NCBI GenBank assembly: GCA_936440205.1 | Contig: OW387147.1 | Location: 29,971,629 to 30,035,628 of the forward strand | Source of the DNA: Lepidonotus clava | Lineage: Eukaryota > Annelida > Polychaeta > Phyllodocida > Polynoidae | Direction of reading: 5' to 3' | Length of the DNA stretch: 64,000 nt | Shown: piece after piece, positions 26,665 to 38,365 of the stretch | Layout: the number at the start of each line of letters is the position of its first letter | Position numbering within the stretch: the stretch's first letter is position 1 | Notes under the pieces: model-generated | Databases searched by the model: none | Seen by the model: only the letters and a program-made list of their open reading frames with translations | Told to the model about the DNA's origin: nothing | Translations under genes and position numbers: made by a program

Positions 26665-26735
26665 TCACGCTTGCGCATGCGCCCGGATCCTTTGCTCAGA
26701 GTGAGGCGCTCTGGGTAATTTAACCGCCATCTTCC
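26665..26735. promoter_or_regulatory. NRF1 and YY1 promoter-type sites
   Basis: TGCGCATGCGC at 26672-26682 contains the perfect palindromic NRF1 core GCGCATGCGC. Forty-odd bases on, CCGCCATCTT (ending 26733) is the reverse complement of AAGATGGCGG, the YY1 consensus. Both proteins mark TATA-less animal promoters, and YY1 sites in this orientation often lie just after the start site. Start-site direction is unresolved and no convincing downstream coding exon is visible. Confidence 0.55.
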
Positions 26736-26954
26736 TTCTGTTGCCCACGAGCGTCCTTTTGTGAGCAGTGCTCAGAAAGAACAGCGCCCTTGATTGGCTG
26801 ACTCATATCAACTATTGACACTACGCATATGTGACAGCACCTCTTTCGTAAAAAAACTGCTCGAGGTTGTGACACCACCTTCTAGGCTGATTATTTCACC
26901 TTTGTTTTAGATCGACAAACCCCAGGATTTAATTACCCGGCATGCCAAGGGCCC

Positions 26955-26996
26955 TTGCTTGACCTTGACCTCAGGCCGTCACCTTGACCCCAGCCG
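26955..26996 (-). promoter_or_regulatory. Direct-repeat nuclear-receptor site
   Basis: Reading the minus strand, TGAGGTCAAGGTCA covers 26960-26973. It holds two AGGTCA half-sites with no spacer, and TCAAGGTCA matches the extended half-site used by NR5A and ERR receptors. A second diverged copy, GGGGTCAAGGTG, lies about twenty bases away. Confidence 0.45.
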
Positions 26997-26999
26997 TCC

Positions 27000-29859
27000 C
27001 ATTGTTTTAAATATGACGTGATGGCCCCCCGGTGATTTGTTTTAGAGCTCACAAACGCGGCCGTAAACTTCCCCTTTTCCTTGAGGGCTTTCTTTCATTT
27101 CGTTTTATATTCTAAATTTATGGAGTTTCCATCTCACGCCCAAAGACTTTAATTAAGTTTGATCCCGAGACTGATTATTAAAAGGCCGTAATAGTAGTTT
27201 GAGGAGTTGCCAAATGAAATTAGATCCACTGATAAATCGATCTCTGTCTTGGGAAAATGGCGACGCTCCTTTCAGCTTCCCCCTCCATATTGTTCTTTAC
27301 TACACATATTAAAGGTCCTCTGTCAGTATCGATTGTGATATTCAAATTTTTAGCTAAGCGGATGAATAGAGCTATTGAAGGATCGCAAATGATTCTTAAT
27401 TCACAGGGAATCCCCCATTCTTCAACATTGAATCCATCAAAGTATATTGGGAAATTAAAGCCTAATTATTAGTCTTATGGGAAAAATAACTGCATAGCAA
27501 TGACTTCAGAGTACGTTTATTGTTAATTGACGGGTCAATATGTTATTGAAAGCTCTGATCTTATTCGAACCTTCTTAAATTCTTGATTTGCCATAAATAG
27601 TTTGTCTTTCCTTATGGGGTTTTCTATGTTAACACATAAACTGTCTTATTCTCGGCCTTTCCGATTTTGCTATGACCTCAACAGCTACAGAGTCAGTACT
27701 TTACTCCAGCAGAACGAGAGCAGAGAAATACTACTTTTTTTAAACATTTCAAAATGTAGTATACATGCAGTGCAGCTTGAAAGTGCTTCACATTTAGTTA
27801 CCCACGACTACGCTAAGTTTTCCATAGTAATTCCATGGATAACTAATCTAATATGACCCTCTTTCGCCATCTTTACCGTAAGCCCGTTAAGATTAATAGG
27901 CACAAACACCCAATAACACCTGTCCAACACAAAACTGTGTTTACAATCCTTTGACACCCTCCCCCATTGGCACCCCTTTCCCTCCTCACTATTCATCTTC
28001 CCTAATTCTAACTAATGGCCTACCCTTGATGCCCCAGAGTCATTATTCCGCAAGTACCGACGGCCCGAGTTCCTCTAACATTGAGGGACGTCCTATTGCC
28101 TTTCTTTCAGGAAGATCTCCTAAGCAAAATTCATAATGTAGCTGGAATTCAATAATTGACGATACAAACATTGCATAAAGCGTGCAATATAAGTGATGAT
28201 ATGAAATGTTTATGATTGAAATTAAAAGTAGAAAATAATGTTCAATACCTCAGATTTGATCTTTCATTTGCATTTAAGACTTGCATTTGATATGTGGATA
28301 ATAATGATAAAATGTAATTTTCCACAATAGATTTTTCTAGGGACTCACGCTTTGCGCGCTATAGATCTAATGGTATTTTCGCGATCGTGGTCGTATTATC
28401 AAACCCTAGGCAACTGTTGATTGAATGAGGCGAAGAAACAGTTTCCTCAACGATAAGATCCGCACTCTTCCATCATAATTAATCGCCACAATTGAAATAC
28501 GAAGTCGGCTTGGCGAGTGGCGGAGCGGCGAGGGGTAAAATGAGGGATGTTAGTCGGGAGGGGGAGAATGGGAAGGAGGAAGGGGCGTGCAGGGGTGGGG
28601 GGAGGGATGGCAGGACGGGGGGTAGTATTGTTCTTAAATGTGGAGAGAGGAATAGCGCCGGCCCGACAATAATGTGTAAATGTAATTAAACAGGGCCTGG
28701 TCGGCTTGATAAATCATATCAGATCAACTTCACTTTTACTTCTGGCCATTCTTAATTGGCGGAGCGGAGCCAAAGGGCAAAAACTGGGTGAGAAGTGTTT
28801 TGTCTAACTTTTGTTGACTACTGAAGAGGATCGAGACTGACTCAGAGTTTGGAGCCGATCTAAAACAGGGAAAGAGTCTTATTTTCACACTTAATAGCAT
28901 TACAGCTGGATACAGGGGCTCAACAATGATTTTGGCTTAATTCTTCAGACCACGATATCCACTCCACTCAATATCTTGGCATAACAAGTTCCAAGGAACA
29001 GAATTAGGACCGTTCACTCCTACAATCTTTGGTATTTCTGGCCTTACAATATCAGTGCAAATGTAACAAATTTCCCAGCAACAGATAGATTAACGAATGA
29101 AATTGCTTATGCATTTTTAGTACTAGTAGAAAATATCATAACTATAAATGGTAGCATCTATAACTACTGATACCTTCTATATTCTATCCACAACTCTAAC
29201 AAACTAATCTGCATACTATCAATAAGGAGCTGCCTTTGGACCGACACAGAGTTTACCATAGGCATGTCCCTGAGCCTTAAACAAGGAAAGCCAGCCTAGA
29301 ATGATCACTCCCCAAAGAGCGTATAATACAATACAACCCAATCCTGCCTGCCCCCGAGGGACACAAGACAAAGTATACGTCACGGCAGTTTGTCCCGTCT
29401 CTATGAGGTTTACTACTCAAGTAGGTAAAGAAACAAGGGCGGCCTACAGCGTCGGAATCCCAATCTCTGTCTCACAGACCCCACTCTTACCACTGTCACA
29501 GCACGGCTTAGGGCAGTCGACCACTCTAGGGAACATGTCACTGTTGCTACTAAAATCTCCCGGTTTTAACTCCAGTGATGTATTTAGGGAACAGGGGTGT
29601 GGGTATGTGTCTACAGTAGCTTTGGTTGCGAGAGACACCTATGGCTAGGATTATAACAGTAACAGGTAAAATAAAGGGTCGGTGAAACTTGAGGATGCAA
29701 GAACACGCCCTTTTTGGTAAATCCTATCACAGCTGCCTAACATTAACGAACAATTAGGTAGCACTTATTATTTGTGTCTGTTTATAAAATCTATTTTGAA
29801 GGGCTGATTCAAGCAATGATTGCTCAGAATACTTAAGGAAATGTCTATTTCTTCAAATG
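27000..29859. other. Gene-free stretch with a possible conserved block
   Basis: The segment 27090-27255 is varied and rich in ATTA/TTAAT cores, and could be a conserved non-coding element. An octamer lies at 28266-28273. A G-rich patch covers 28500-28630. No coding exon is recognised. Confidence 0.4.
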
Positions 29860-30474
29860 TGTGTCTCCCCACACAGAAAGGATTCTCCGAGGTTTTTTTT
29901 TATTAAGCTCTACAGCTCATATTAAGGGAGATATGGGTAGATTTGTGAAAAATAGGGATGAAAATGTCTTTAACCAACTTTTTGTGTAGAATTCAGTTAT
30001 CCCACTCTAAACATTCCATATTGTTTGGAAAACATTCTATTTGGAATGTTCATGGATTGCTTTTTCCCCATATATTACCTAACATTAGATGTTTGGTTAC
30101 CATGGAAACGACAACATTTTGACGATTTTGTCAGAAATTGTAACCCATTTGAAAAAACATGAATTCATTATTATTATCTGTCCAAACTAAAATAGTTTAT
30201 CTTTTCTAGATCAAAAGTTATTTGGATTATAGCTTTTTAAGGTTTTTTTGTTAATTTATGGGTAAATTTTGATTAATTATTTGATATTTAGATAAATATT
30301 CAATATTTGGGCGTTTCACCATTTTCAGGGATACTAACAGTCCTGTGTTCAACAGGCTGTAATTTCCTGGAAAATTATCCAATTTTGATGTGCTTGGTAT
30401 CATTTGAAAGCTTTAAAAATTCTCTTTAATGCCTAATTCCCGCCTAAAGCATCCTTTCTGTGTGGGGAGACACA
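29860..30474. mobile_element. Non-autonomous DNA transposon (MITE) with 24-bp perfect terminal inverted repeats
   Basis: The left end begins TGTGTCTCCCCACACAGAAA and continues AGGAT-type bases to 29883. Its exact 24-base reverse complement ends at 30474. The 615-bp interior is AT-rich and encodes nothing. A target-site duplication is not clear; a two-base TG on both sides is possible. Perfect ends suggest a fairly recent insertion. An RFX-type X-box lies inside at 30096-30109. The superfamily cannot be told from the ends alone. Confidence 0.85.
30096..30109. promoter_or_regulatory. RFX X-box-like site inside the MITE
   Basis: GTTACCATGGAAAC fits the X-box pattern of two half-sites with GTTRCC and GGNAAC arms and a two-base core, one mismatch from a perfect palindrome. 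RFX proteins use such sites at ciliary genes. Whether this one is used is unknown. Confidence 0.45.
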
Positions 30475-30513
30475 TGTATCCTTTGCCTCATAATCTGAAA
30501 ACGTAATCCAACC

Positions 30514-30516
<3 letters not shown>

Positions 30517-30550
<34 letters not shown>
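30517..30550. repeat. (AT)17 microsatellite
   Basis: Seventeen uninterrupted AT dinucleotides. Confidence 0.97.
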
Positions 30551-30552
<2 letters not shown>

Positions 30553-31678
30553 CGTCTTCTTAGATACAGCATCAAGCATCTACGGTGAAATGAGCCTTTA
30601 CTAATTATCTTCATGGATTCAATCTAATAATTTGAATTTGAATCACGGAGTTATTTTATTCGTTTTCTTGTGAAGCCAACAGACATGTTCATAAAATTGT
30701 TGTCTAAATTGTATATGATATCAGTATTATGGCGTATTTGAGCAGGGTCATTTCCTGGGAATAGTTAAATATCATACATATTTGTATTACAGCCAAAAGA
30801 TTATTGTAGGGCTGCCTTCAAACCGGTGTAACATAGCTACAGTGTGAATAAACATGTTGGGATCTGTGTCACTGCTTTGCGTGTCAGACCACACTTGTTG
30901 GTAATATAAGGTAAGCAGTAGTATAAAATGGACATTAGCAGGGGTCCAGCACACACACTCCGTGTATAGTATTGATTGCTCTTCTCATGATATCATGATA
31001 TTTATATGTATGATACACGACAAATAGTTTGTATCTATATATATAATTATGTTATACTGCATACAAGGACGAGCAGGACATTATGTCTCTTTTCACTAAT
31101 TTATGATATACTGATCCTCAGCTTGGCCAGTGCTAGCAACAAATACCATTTGCCCCTGCCTGCATGCAAAAACCACAGTAATAACATTGAACCAGGCATA
31201 TCCTTATTTTAAAACAGATGAAGAATGATTCTCAGGGGTGGATGTAGGCCTACTATAGCAACTGCAGATTCTTAGAAGCTAGATAAGGAATGTGGTTGAT
31301 TACGGTGAAAGGGGAATCAGGAAAATCCCCTGATAAAGCATTAAGACTATATATTGGGATCTTCACTTAAGGCCTAATGAGAGATGACAGCTCTGAGCCT
31401 GGGACCGACAGGTGCGCGGACCTGCTGACAGTTTATTGTATTAGAGACAGATGTGAATATGTGAGTAGCTCTTTGATTGATTAATGAGCAGATCTGTGGG
31501 AAGATCAGGGCAGGAGAGAGTGTCTGAGGCTAATCATTTTGGTTGGACATTCGTATGTGAGCCTGTCTTTTGTGAAGGGGTCTTCTTGTTCCATGTCATT
31601 CTTGGCAAATGCAGGAGTTGATATGCATAAAATTGATGTTTTAACAGTTAAGTAAGAATATATCATAATCAAATATAC
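30551..31678. other. Gene-free AT-rich stretch
   Basis: Unique AT-rich DNA with a 14-base perfect palindrome TCATGATATCATGA at 30985-30998 and TAGGCCTA at 31245-31252. No gene signal. Confidence 0.45.
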
Positions 31679-31842
31679 AAGTGGCGTAGCCAGGGGGGTT
31701 TCTGGGTGTCTGGAATCCCTTTTGCTTTTACAAAATATGAGTAAAATATAAGAGTGCTTCTTAGAAATCGTTTATGGAACCCCTTTGATTTCCCTATAAT
31801 CCCATCACTCCTACTTGGAACCCCAGAGCTGGCTACGCCCTT
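31679..31842. mobile_element. Short MITE with GGCGTAGCCAG ends
   Basis: GGCGTAGCCAG at 31683-31693 is matched exactly by its reverse complement at 31829-31839. Both arms extend outward to AAG with a one-base length difference and inward to a GGGGTT-like segment. The element is about 165 bp and non-coding. No target-site duplication is obvious, so exact ends are approximate. Confidence 0.7.
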
Positions 31843-34800
31843 GCATACGTCGCCTATGGTCCGTTAGTTCCTATTGCATACCTCTCAGTATATTCGTAAC
31901 CAGTCTTTTAAAGCTGCGTCTTCACGAGAGGACAGACTTCTTCCTCAGCTTGTACTACATTGATGACTCTTTAAGACGCGAAGTCGGACAAATCCCTGTC
32001 ATTTCATTGTGATAACTACAGATAAGATTCTACATGGTATAAGTACCAAGCAAGGCCCGGTGATAGGTAGCCTTTGTCAATTGAATAGTACTCCCAACTC
32101 CCTAGCCGACCTTTACATTTCAATAATTGAGTTTCGCAATCAGAGACGCCAATGTGAACTTTGATAAATGGCTAAATTTATGCTACGTGAGATTACACTA
32201 GGTATTGTTTTGCCGCATTAGAAACTTTTATGATATTAACTAATTAAATTTGTATCGTAGTGAATTTAAAGGTGAATTAAATGTGAATTGATGTAGCTAC
32301 AAAGGGCAGTTTTTAGATAAGTAGTTTCAGGGCAATTCCATCATGCAACAATTAAATCCTTAGAGTAAAATGCGAACTGCAGCCTGCCAAATAACTGAAG
32401 GACATTTCTGAACACTGTCTCTGTTTTCTTGTACAAAAAGTAGCTTTCTGTTTGCAGCTTTCCTACTGGGTCTTTATTTCAAAATTGCTCACAATTTCAG
32501 AAAGTTTTCCATCGATTTTAACCTTGACCTTCAAACACTTTGAATGAAAACCCTTGTGAAAGTCTGCCTACCTGTTTCGTAACATTTTTGTCATTTTTCA
32601 CTGCCTTTCTATTTGATTCTGCTTTCAGAGGCACGCATTGCTTACCTGGAAAAGAGAAGAAAACGCAATGACATTATACAACGGAGGCGCAAGAACGAAA
32701 AAGAAGGATTTTATTTGATATAGATAAAAGAACGTATTTCTACATGAGGGTGTAAATATCGCCACTTTCTGATATATGTGTACAAGACATTGAAAAGTTA
32801 CGGGAATTTCAAATAATTATTACAGAAAGGTTTAACAATAGATTTGAAGAGGAATCACGGAACAGTAATGTAATACTATTCTACTATTTAAATTTTGTTT
32901 CCTTTTGTGTCAAACATTCCCCTTTCATTTTGCAATAATAAAAACATCGCTTTCAGTAACATACCGCGGTCAAAGTAAAACATTTGAAACTAGAATTGAA
33001 GAAAAGTACATCTCGGTACAGCGATCGTAGGTTCACCAAAATAGACATGGATATAATACTTATCCATATGTAACCTAAGAGTTGGCCATATGACTCCAAA
33101 GTGTTTGACCTCATCTGACCACAGTGTTATGGCCCTTGACTGGGGATATAAGGGAAATAAACAGACTATGTCCGCCTGGTTAGGCAATGGCCGCCCAGCT
33201 AAGTGGTTTATGAGTTTACACTGGAGGTCTGTCTGGAGTGTGTCAGACCCTGGAACAGACCTACTCCAGGCCCAGATTACTGCTAATCCCACAGATGGGG
33301 TGCACAAGGGGCCAACTTCCTGGGAATAGATATAGTAACCACCTTAAGACCGGGTGCTAGGTTGATCCATTCTATTTTGTTTTATATTTTGTATTTCAAC
33401 ACAATCAGTTTATGTGGAAACATGAATATTGATATTGATATAACGGGAAGAAGTGGAAATACATTATTTTCAATTAGACTACCTAGCAATGGTAGTCAAA
33501 GGCTTTTCCAACTGTTTTTGTAGTAGAAAATATATCCCTAGAGGTCCCATTCTAAAAAACAAACTAAATTCTAAGAGAATCCAATGGTCTCTGTGCTAAA
33601 CTAAGAAGGGGCCGTAATTCCCCTTGGCGTCTCACAGTAAGAGACAAGTACTGCAGTAAGTAACGTACCCACCTAGGGGGGATTTAATTTTAACACTTCA
33701 AGGCTATCAATGACGTCCTGGATCGTATTTAGAACACTTCTAACATATTGACAAATTAATGGTGTTTCTAGTTGTACTAAGAACGTGTATGGACTATTTA
33801 AGCTACCCGTTGTGGCTGTGGAGGATGGTATATGTACCTGTAGAGGAGAGGGGTGACTCGCTGACCGATTGTAATTCCAATAACAAAACTTTGATTATAC
33901 CATGTCACTATGAAAACGGTCGATGGAATGATGATCCAACCATTCGTAATACCAAGACTGCACATTATGTTCATTTGCAGATGGAGCCAATTGCAACCTT
34001 TGTTAAAAGTCTCACACTAAAGGTTAATCGGTATGGTTCAGTCAGGAAAACCTCATACTTATTAAACAGATATTCTGATAAGATTCAATTAGTAGCAAGC
34101 TGTTACCCGCCGTGTTCTGATAGCTACAGAGGCTGGGATTCAGAATGTGGATTATGCTTGCTCGTGTCGTAGCCAAGGGTGTGTCAAAGTTGTCGCAAAC
34201 TTTATCAGATTTGACATAGCCTAGCTTAACGCATCCTAAGATTAGGCAATTTGGTAAAGATCGTTAGTTGGAACCCCCTCAGATCTATGCAAGAAGTCCC
34301 CAAGATCTATGCAAGAAGTCCCCAAGATATATAAGGATCCCCATTAGAGTTACCTGGAATTCCAGTCAGGTTTTAGTAGGACCATGATAAAAATGTTCTA
34401 ACCTGTTTGCATTCTCTGTCAGTATATGCCGCCTTGCCTTATGTGCTCAACTTTTATTTATGACATGGCTTGTCTGAATGTATGCGAACACTGTTAATGA
34501 AGGCTATATAGGTCAATTAGGTTTTTTCTACAAGCATCTAAGACCTAGGAAACTGAACACGCAGAACCTTTACTTTGAGAGCTTCATGGAAGGATCAAGG
34601 TTTGCTCTATAGGAGCCTCCTGTAACCCCCTGTACCCCCATCCTTCCCCCTTTAACCCCAATCACCAATGGAAGCCCTGCACAGTCCCCTTTGCCAAGAC
34701 GGGCCCGTCGACTTGGGGATCGTGAAGGACGGAAAGAGTATTAAGTTTGGTTCTTCTAAGTAGATTATAGCCGAGCAGATGCGTCCTTTGGTAGGCTACC

Positions 34801-36293
34801 TGGGAGTGTATTCAACAGAGTCTTCCATGGTTTGTTATAGTATGTAGCCCATTCATCAATGCCCTGAATATTCTACAACAGCTCCACAGACAGGCAATTG
34901 TACTAGTTGGATTACAGATGAAGATGTTTTATTTCTTATGTACAATCAGTCAGTCAGTCCAGTATGAAGAGTGACTGTTGGCAAACAGTCTATTGCATAA
35001 TTATAACTAAAATATTTGCAAAATTATGCCTATTGAACAAAATAGTTGTATATATCACAAGCTGCACTGCTTGTCTGTGTCTGTGTAAGTCTGTGTTGCG
35101 TTTATGTCTGTGTGTCTGTGTAAAGAAAGAAAATGCGAATCAAATTCCGATGGAGAACGATACCTTTCTCAAAAAAAATACACGCACCTTTTAACTATTC
35201 ATAAACCGCTCCAATAAAAAAAACATGTCTCTTTTGAAATGCAATGGTAGGTCTAATCTCTGACCGGCTACTTGGCCCCGGTCCCCTGGTTGCCAGCTCA
35301 AAGCGGCTGTGAGTTCTCTGCGGGGACCTGAGGTAAAGAACGGAGCCCTGATAGCGGGGCGGGCAGGGATGGAGTACACCCAGCTAAGTGGTTAAACGAG
35401 TCGCCGCTAGAGCCCATTAGTTAGGTACAAGTGTGGGGTGGGGAGGGGCTCGGCAGACGCAGGCAGGTAGTCAGGTTGGAGGTGTGTAGGTGGTATGGGC
35501 AGGGGTAACCGGTATGGAAGACAGGGTGTTAGCTTGTATATTTCAGAAGAATGTGGATCTATTTTTCGAAAGTACAAGGTTATAGATAGTTTGCTTGTAG
35601 TGGTTTGCTCAAATATATGCTCACTGATGTAAACAATGCTAGATCTGTCAAACCAGGCATTTCTTCTCATATCATTAAATAGAAATGAGCAAACAAAACG
35701 TTTGCCTTGTAATATTGCTTATAGCCTTGGAAGTAAGTGTTTACTGTTAGCCAAGTTAGTAGCCAAAACACTCAAGTCATGATCATACGAAGGGAATACA
35801 AATAATCATCATCTAAGCTACGGGATAAGCTACCAGCATACATGTGTATTGTATAACCTATTTGTTCATTGTAATGCCAATTGTTCTAGATAATGTCACA
35901 AAACATGTAGATGTCGATGATCCTAGCTCGTACTCACTGATCATATAGACAAACAAAACGTTTCATGAGTGAGTAAGAGAGGTATGTACGACAGATTGAC
36001 ACCACCACCCCATCTACCTGAACCCTCTCCTACACGCCCCTCTCGGAAGGCGGCCGGCCAACCGGCCAAATGATCCAATTTGATTTCTCAACAGGAGGGC
36101 TACGTGCCTTTTGCCCGTCAGCAGACGGATCAGACGGGGATGGGGGTAAGGGATGGAGGGGTGAGGTGGGGAGACAGGGGTAGTTGGCGGAGTGAAGGAG
36201 TCAGAGGGTGGAGGTTACTGTGTCTTCGGAAGCAATAGTAGAATTAGAGTTACTAAACGTATATATGAACAAAGTTAATATATCCATCGGCCA
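31843..36293. other. Gene-free stretch with small repeats
   Basis: Mostly unique. The block 33110-33310 is varied, with GATTA/TAATCC Otx-type cores and GTCTGT/ACAGAC and CTGGAGT/ACTCCAG inverted pairs, and may be regulatory. A 137-codon open frame at 33759-34172 is not recognised. A TCTGTG-rich patch lies at 35065-35120 and G-rich patches at 35430-35500 and 36130-36190. Confidence 0.4.
34281..34330 (+). repeat. 22-bp tandem duplication
   Basis: The 22-base unit at 34281-34302 (beginning AGATCTATGC and ending GTCCCCA) is repeated exactly at 34303-34324 and followed by a partial third copy. The identity of the copies indicates a recent slippage event. Confidence 0.9.
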
Positions 36294-36366
36294 GGGGAGC
36301 TAGCTCAAGTGGTAGAGCGCTCGCTTAGCATGTGAGAGGTACCGGGATCGATACCCGGGTTCTCCA
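36294..36366 (+). tRNA. tRNA-Ala (anticodon AGC)
   Basis: A full cloverleaf folds here. The seven-base acceptor stem pairs 36294-36300 with 36359-36365, including two G-U pairs, and A36366 is the discriminator base. The D arm pairs GCTC (36303-36306) with GAGC (36315-36318). The anticodon stem pairs 36320-36324 with 36332-36336 around loop TTAGCAT, placing anticodon AGC at 36327-36329. The T arm pairs CCGGG with CCCGG around loop ATCGATA. A-box-like TAGCTCAAGTGG and B-box-like GGATCGATACC provide the internal pol III promoter. No CCA is encoded, as expected for a eukaryotic gene. The B box has A where GGTTCGANNCC usually has T, so it is slightly off consensus but the fold is intact. The product would decode GCU (and GCC after A34-to-inosine editing). 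It stands alone, with no other tRNA seen nearby. Confidence 0.95.
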
Positions 36367-36373
36367 GCCTCCG

Positions 36374-36393
36374 TTTTTTGCTGGGTTTTTTTT
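36374..36393 (+). terminator. Pol III terminator T-runs after the tRNA
   Basis: A run of six T (36374-36379) lies seven bases after the tRNA end, followed by a run of eight T (36386-36393). Four or more T on the non-template strand stop RNA polymerase III, so the first run is the likely terminator and the second a back-up. Confidence 0.8.
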
Positions 36394-36774
36394 CAGGAAA
36401 ATGATAATGAAAGAGTCAATTTGAAAACTATAGCATGACATTTTCTCGCAGAGAGCAATAAACACATGAATGTAAAGAAACAAAATAGTTAAGAGATTTG
36501 AATTACAAAGCAAAAATGCATGACTATAATATTAATTTGCATTTGGGAAATATTCGTGAGAAATTGAAATACAAAAATGGAGCTAATACTCATACATGAA
36601 TCAATCATGGTAGATCAATTCAATTCAACGAGTCTTAAACAAGGTTAGTTAGTATTAGGTTTCTAACAGAAAAAGACCTATGTTTCACGGTCAGACAGAG
36701 AAGTGCCGGGTCATTCTCAAGTGGTCATTTTAATTTCCGATTCAGTGCCCCTCCCCTCCCGGCTAGCCGGCTGG

Positions 36775-36925
36775 CTCCTGGCCTAGAGCCCCCCGCTCGC
36801 CTCCCATTGACGCCACTAGAGGCGCTCACCGTCCGGTCACGTGCGATCCTGACCGAGGGCCGCTGATTGGTCCGTCAAGATCACGTGCCTTTTTTGTGGG
36901 CAATGCTGCCGAGATGGCCATTCTA
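36775..36925. promoter_or_regulatory. CpG-rich promoter-like module with two E-boxes, CCAAT and YY1-like site
   Basis: CACGTG occurs at 36838-36843 and 36882-36887, bracketing CTGATTGG (36863-36870), a full NF-Y match. GAGATGGCC at 36911-36919 resembles a YY1 site. The phrase CCACTAGAGG upstream resembles the core of a CTCF site but lacks one base of the usual spacing. The layout is like the modules near 1.5 kb and 5 kb. No coding exon is recognised. Confidence 0.5.
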
Positions 36926-38365
36926 AGAGGATCGCCTCTCTCCCTAGGTGGAGAGAAGCCTAACGGGGGCCTAAAGAGGTCCTTAGCAGGCCTAGAAACC
37001 TCGTCTTTCCTAACGAACCATATGGCCTCAGTCTCCGTGTGTCTTTGAAATACCAATTAGGGAAAAACACTCTCCTCACCTTTAATTTGACTCTCTCTGT
37101 CTTAAACTCATCCCCAGATAGGTCCAGCCTACTATAAATAGAACGTCTTTAACTCCATTTTAATTGTAACAGATCTGACCAAAGTCCCACTTCTGCTTCT
37201 TTCTTTTCTGGGTCTCGATAGTTGTAATTTTGAGCCATTAACATTTGACTAATTGTTTTTCGCCACATTACCAAAGGTCACGACCTTTTTTGTCAAGTTG
37301 AAAATACTTGTTGTCAAAAAAAAGTTGCCATCATTGCAACTAAATGAAACCACGATTGTCACTATGGGCTTAATTAAAAACCAAACGGACTGACTCCTTG
37401 CCACTGATCTCTCTCAAACGACCGTGAGAGAAGAAAGAAACCTATTTGAACAATCGATCAGGCCTAAAAAGATCCTTGGGGTAAAAACAACCCTGTAACC
37501 ATTCTTGACTTTTTTTCTGCTCCTGAACTGAGTTGATAATAATTGTTCCAGGTTAAGGTTTCCCAGATTCTGGAGATAAAAGTGCTCTCGGTGTCCTATG
37601 AATGGCTGGCCAATGTGAAAGGATCTGAGTCTTTGGACTTTGACAGAATACAGGCCATGTGATATGAGATAAAATGCCTCTGAGGAAAGTTTGGAGAAGG
37701 GTGAATTTCTAGAAGATTTCAGTTGGAGAAGGGACTCTATTGATAGACAAAAGAGATGAAAATAGGAAAATTTAATGATAAGGAATTTTAAAGCTTAATT
37801 TCTACTCTAGGTGTCAAGGGACACATGCATGTACCATCTTCATAGTCGTTTTGGATACTTCGATCAATTTGAACCAAATAAACTGGAAGTAAGTTTGTAT
37901 AGTGGCAAATTTTGTGAAAGGGCTTCTGTACACGCTTAATACAAGTGTTTTTTTCACATTCTATTAAAAGTAATAAGCAATGGACATACTAATTCTTCCT
38001 ATTCTTTAGAATGTTAAAGTCGTATTCGATGCATAAGATGGTTTCTGTGCCATCATAAACTGCAAGCCATAGGCGATGATCAGTAGTTCTTATAACAATC
38101 TCTCAATTTTTTACACCTACGCTACGCCGGTTTTTTTTCCATTTTAGATTAATTTTCCTCTGTCCTAACCTGGAAATTAATCTTCGAGATTGGTCTCATT
38201 ATGAGAGTATTGTGTGCCTTGTCCTGAGGTTTTTATATACCTCACATCTCATAACACTATAATACACTCCTATCTCAATTCATGCAGGCCATTCCCTTAT
38301 TTCACCATACCCTAACATCCCATCTCTGCCTTCTTCTGTCCTTATCCTTACCCTTACCCCTACCC
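36926..38365. other. Gene-free stretch
   Basis: Unique AT-rich DNA. CTATAAATAG at 37132-37141 is a perfect MEF2 consensus and could also act as a TATA-type element. Short C-rich telomere-like words (CCCTTACCCCTA) appear near 38345-38365 just before the next transposon. Confidence 0.4.

Noticed and set aside
33759-34172. 137-codon plus-strand frame as a gene
   Set aside because: No family recognised and no splice or promoter context. Its length is plausible by chance given the number of frames in 64 kb.
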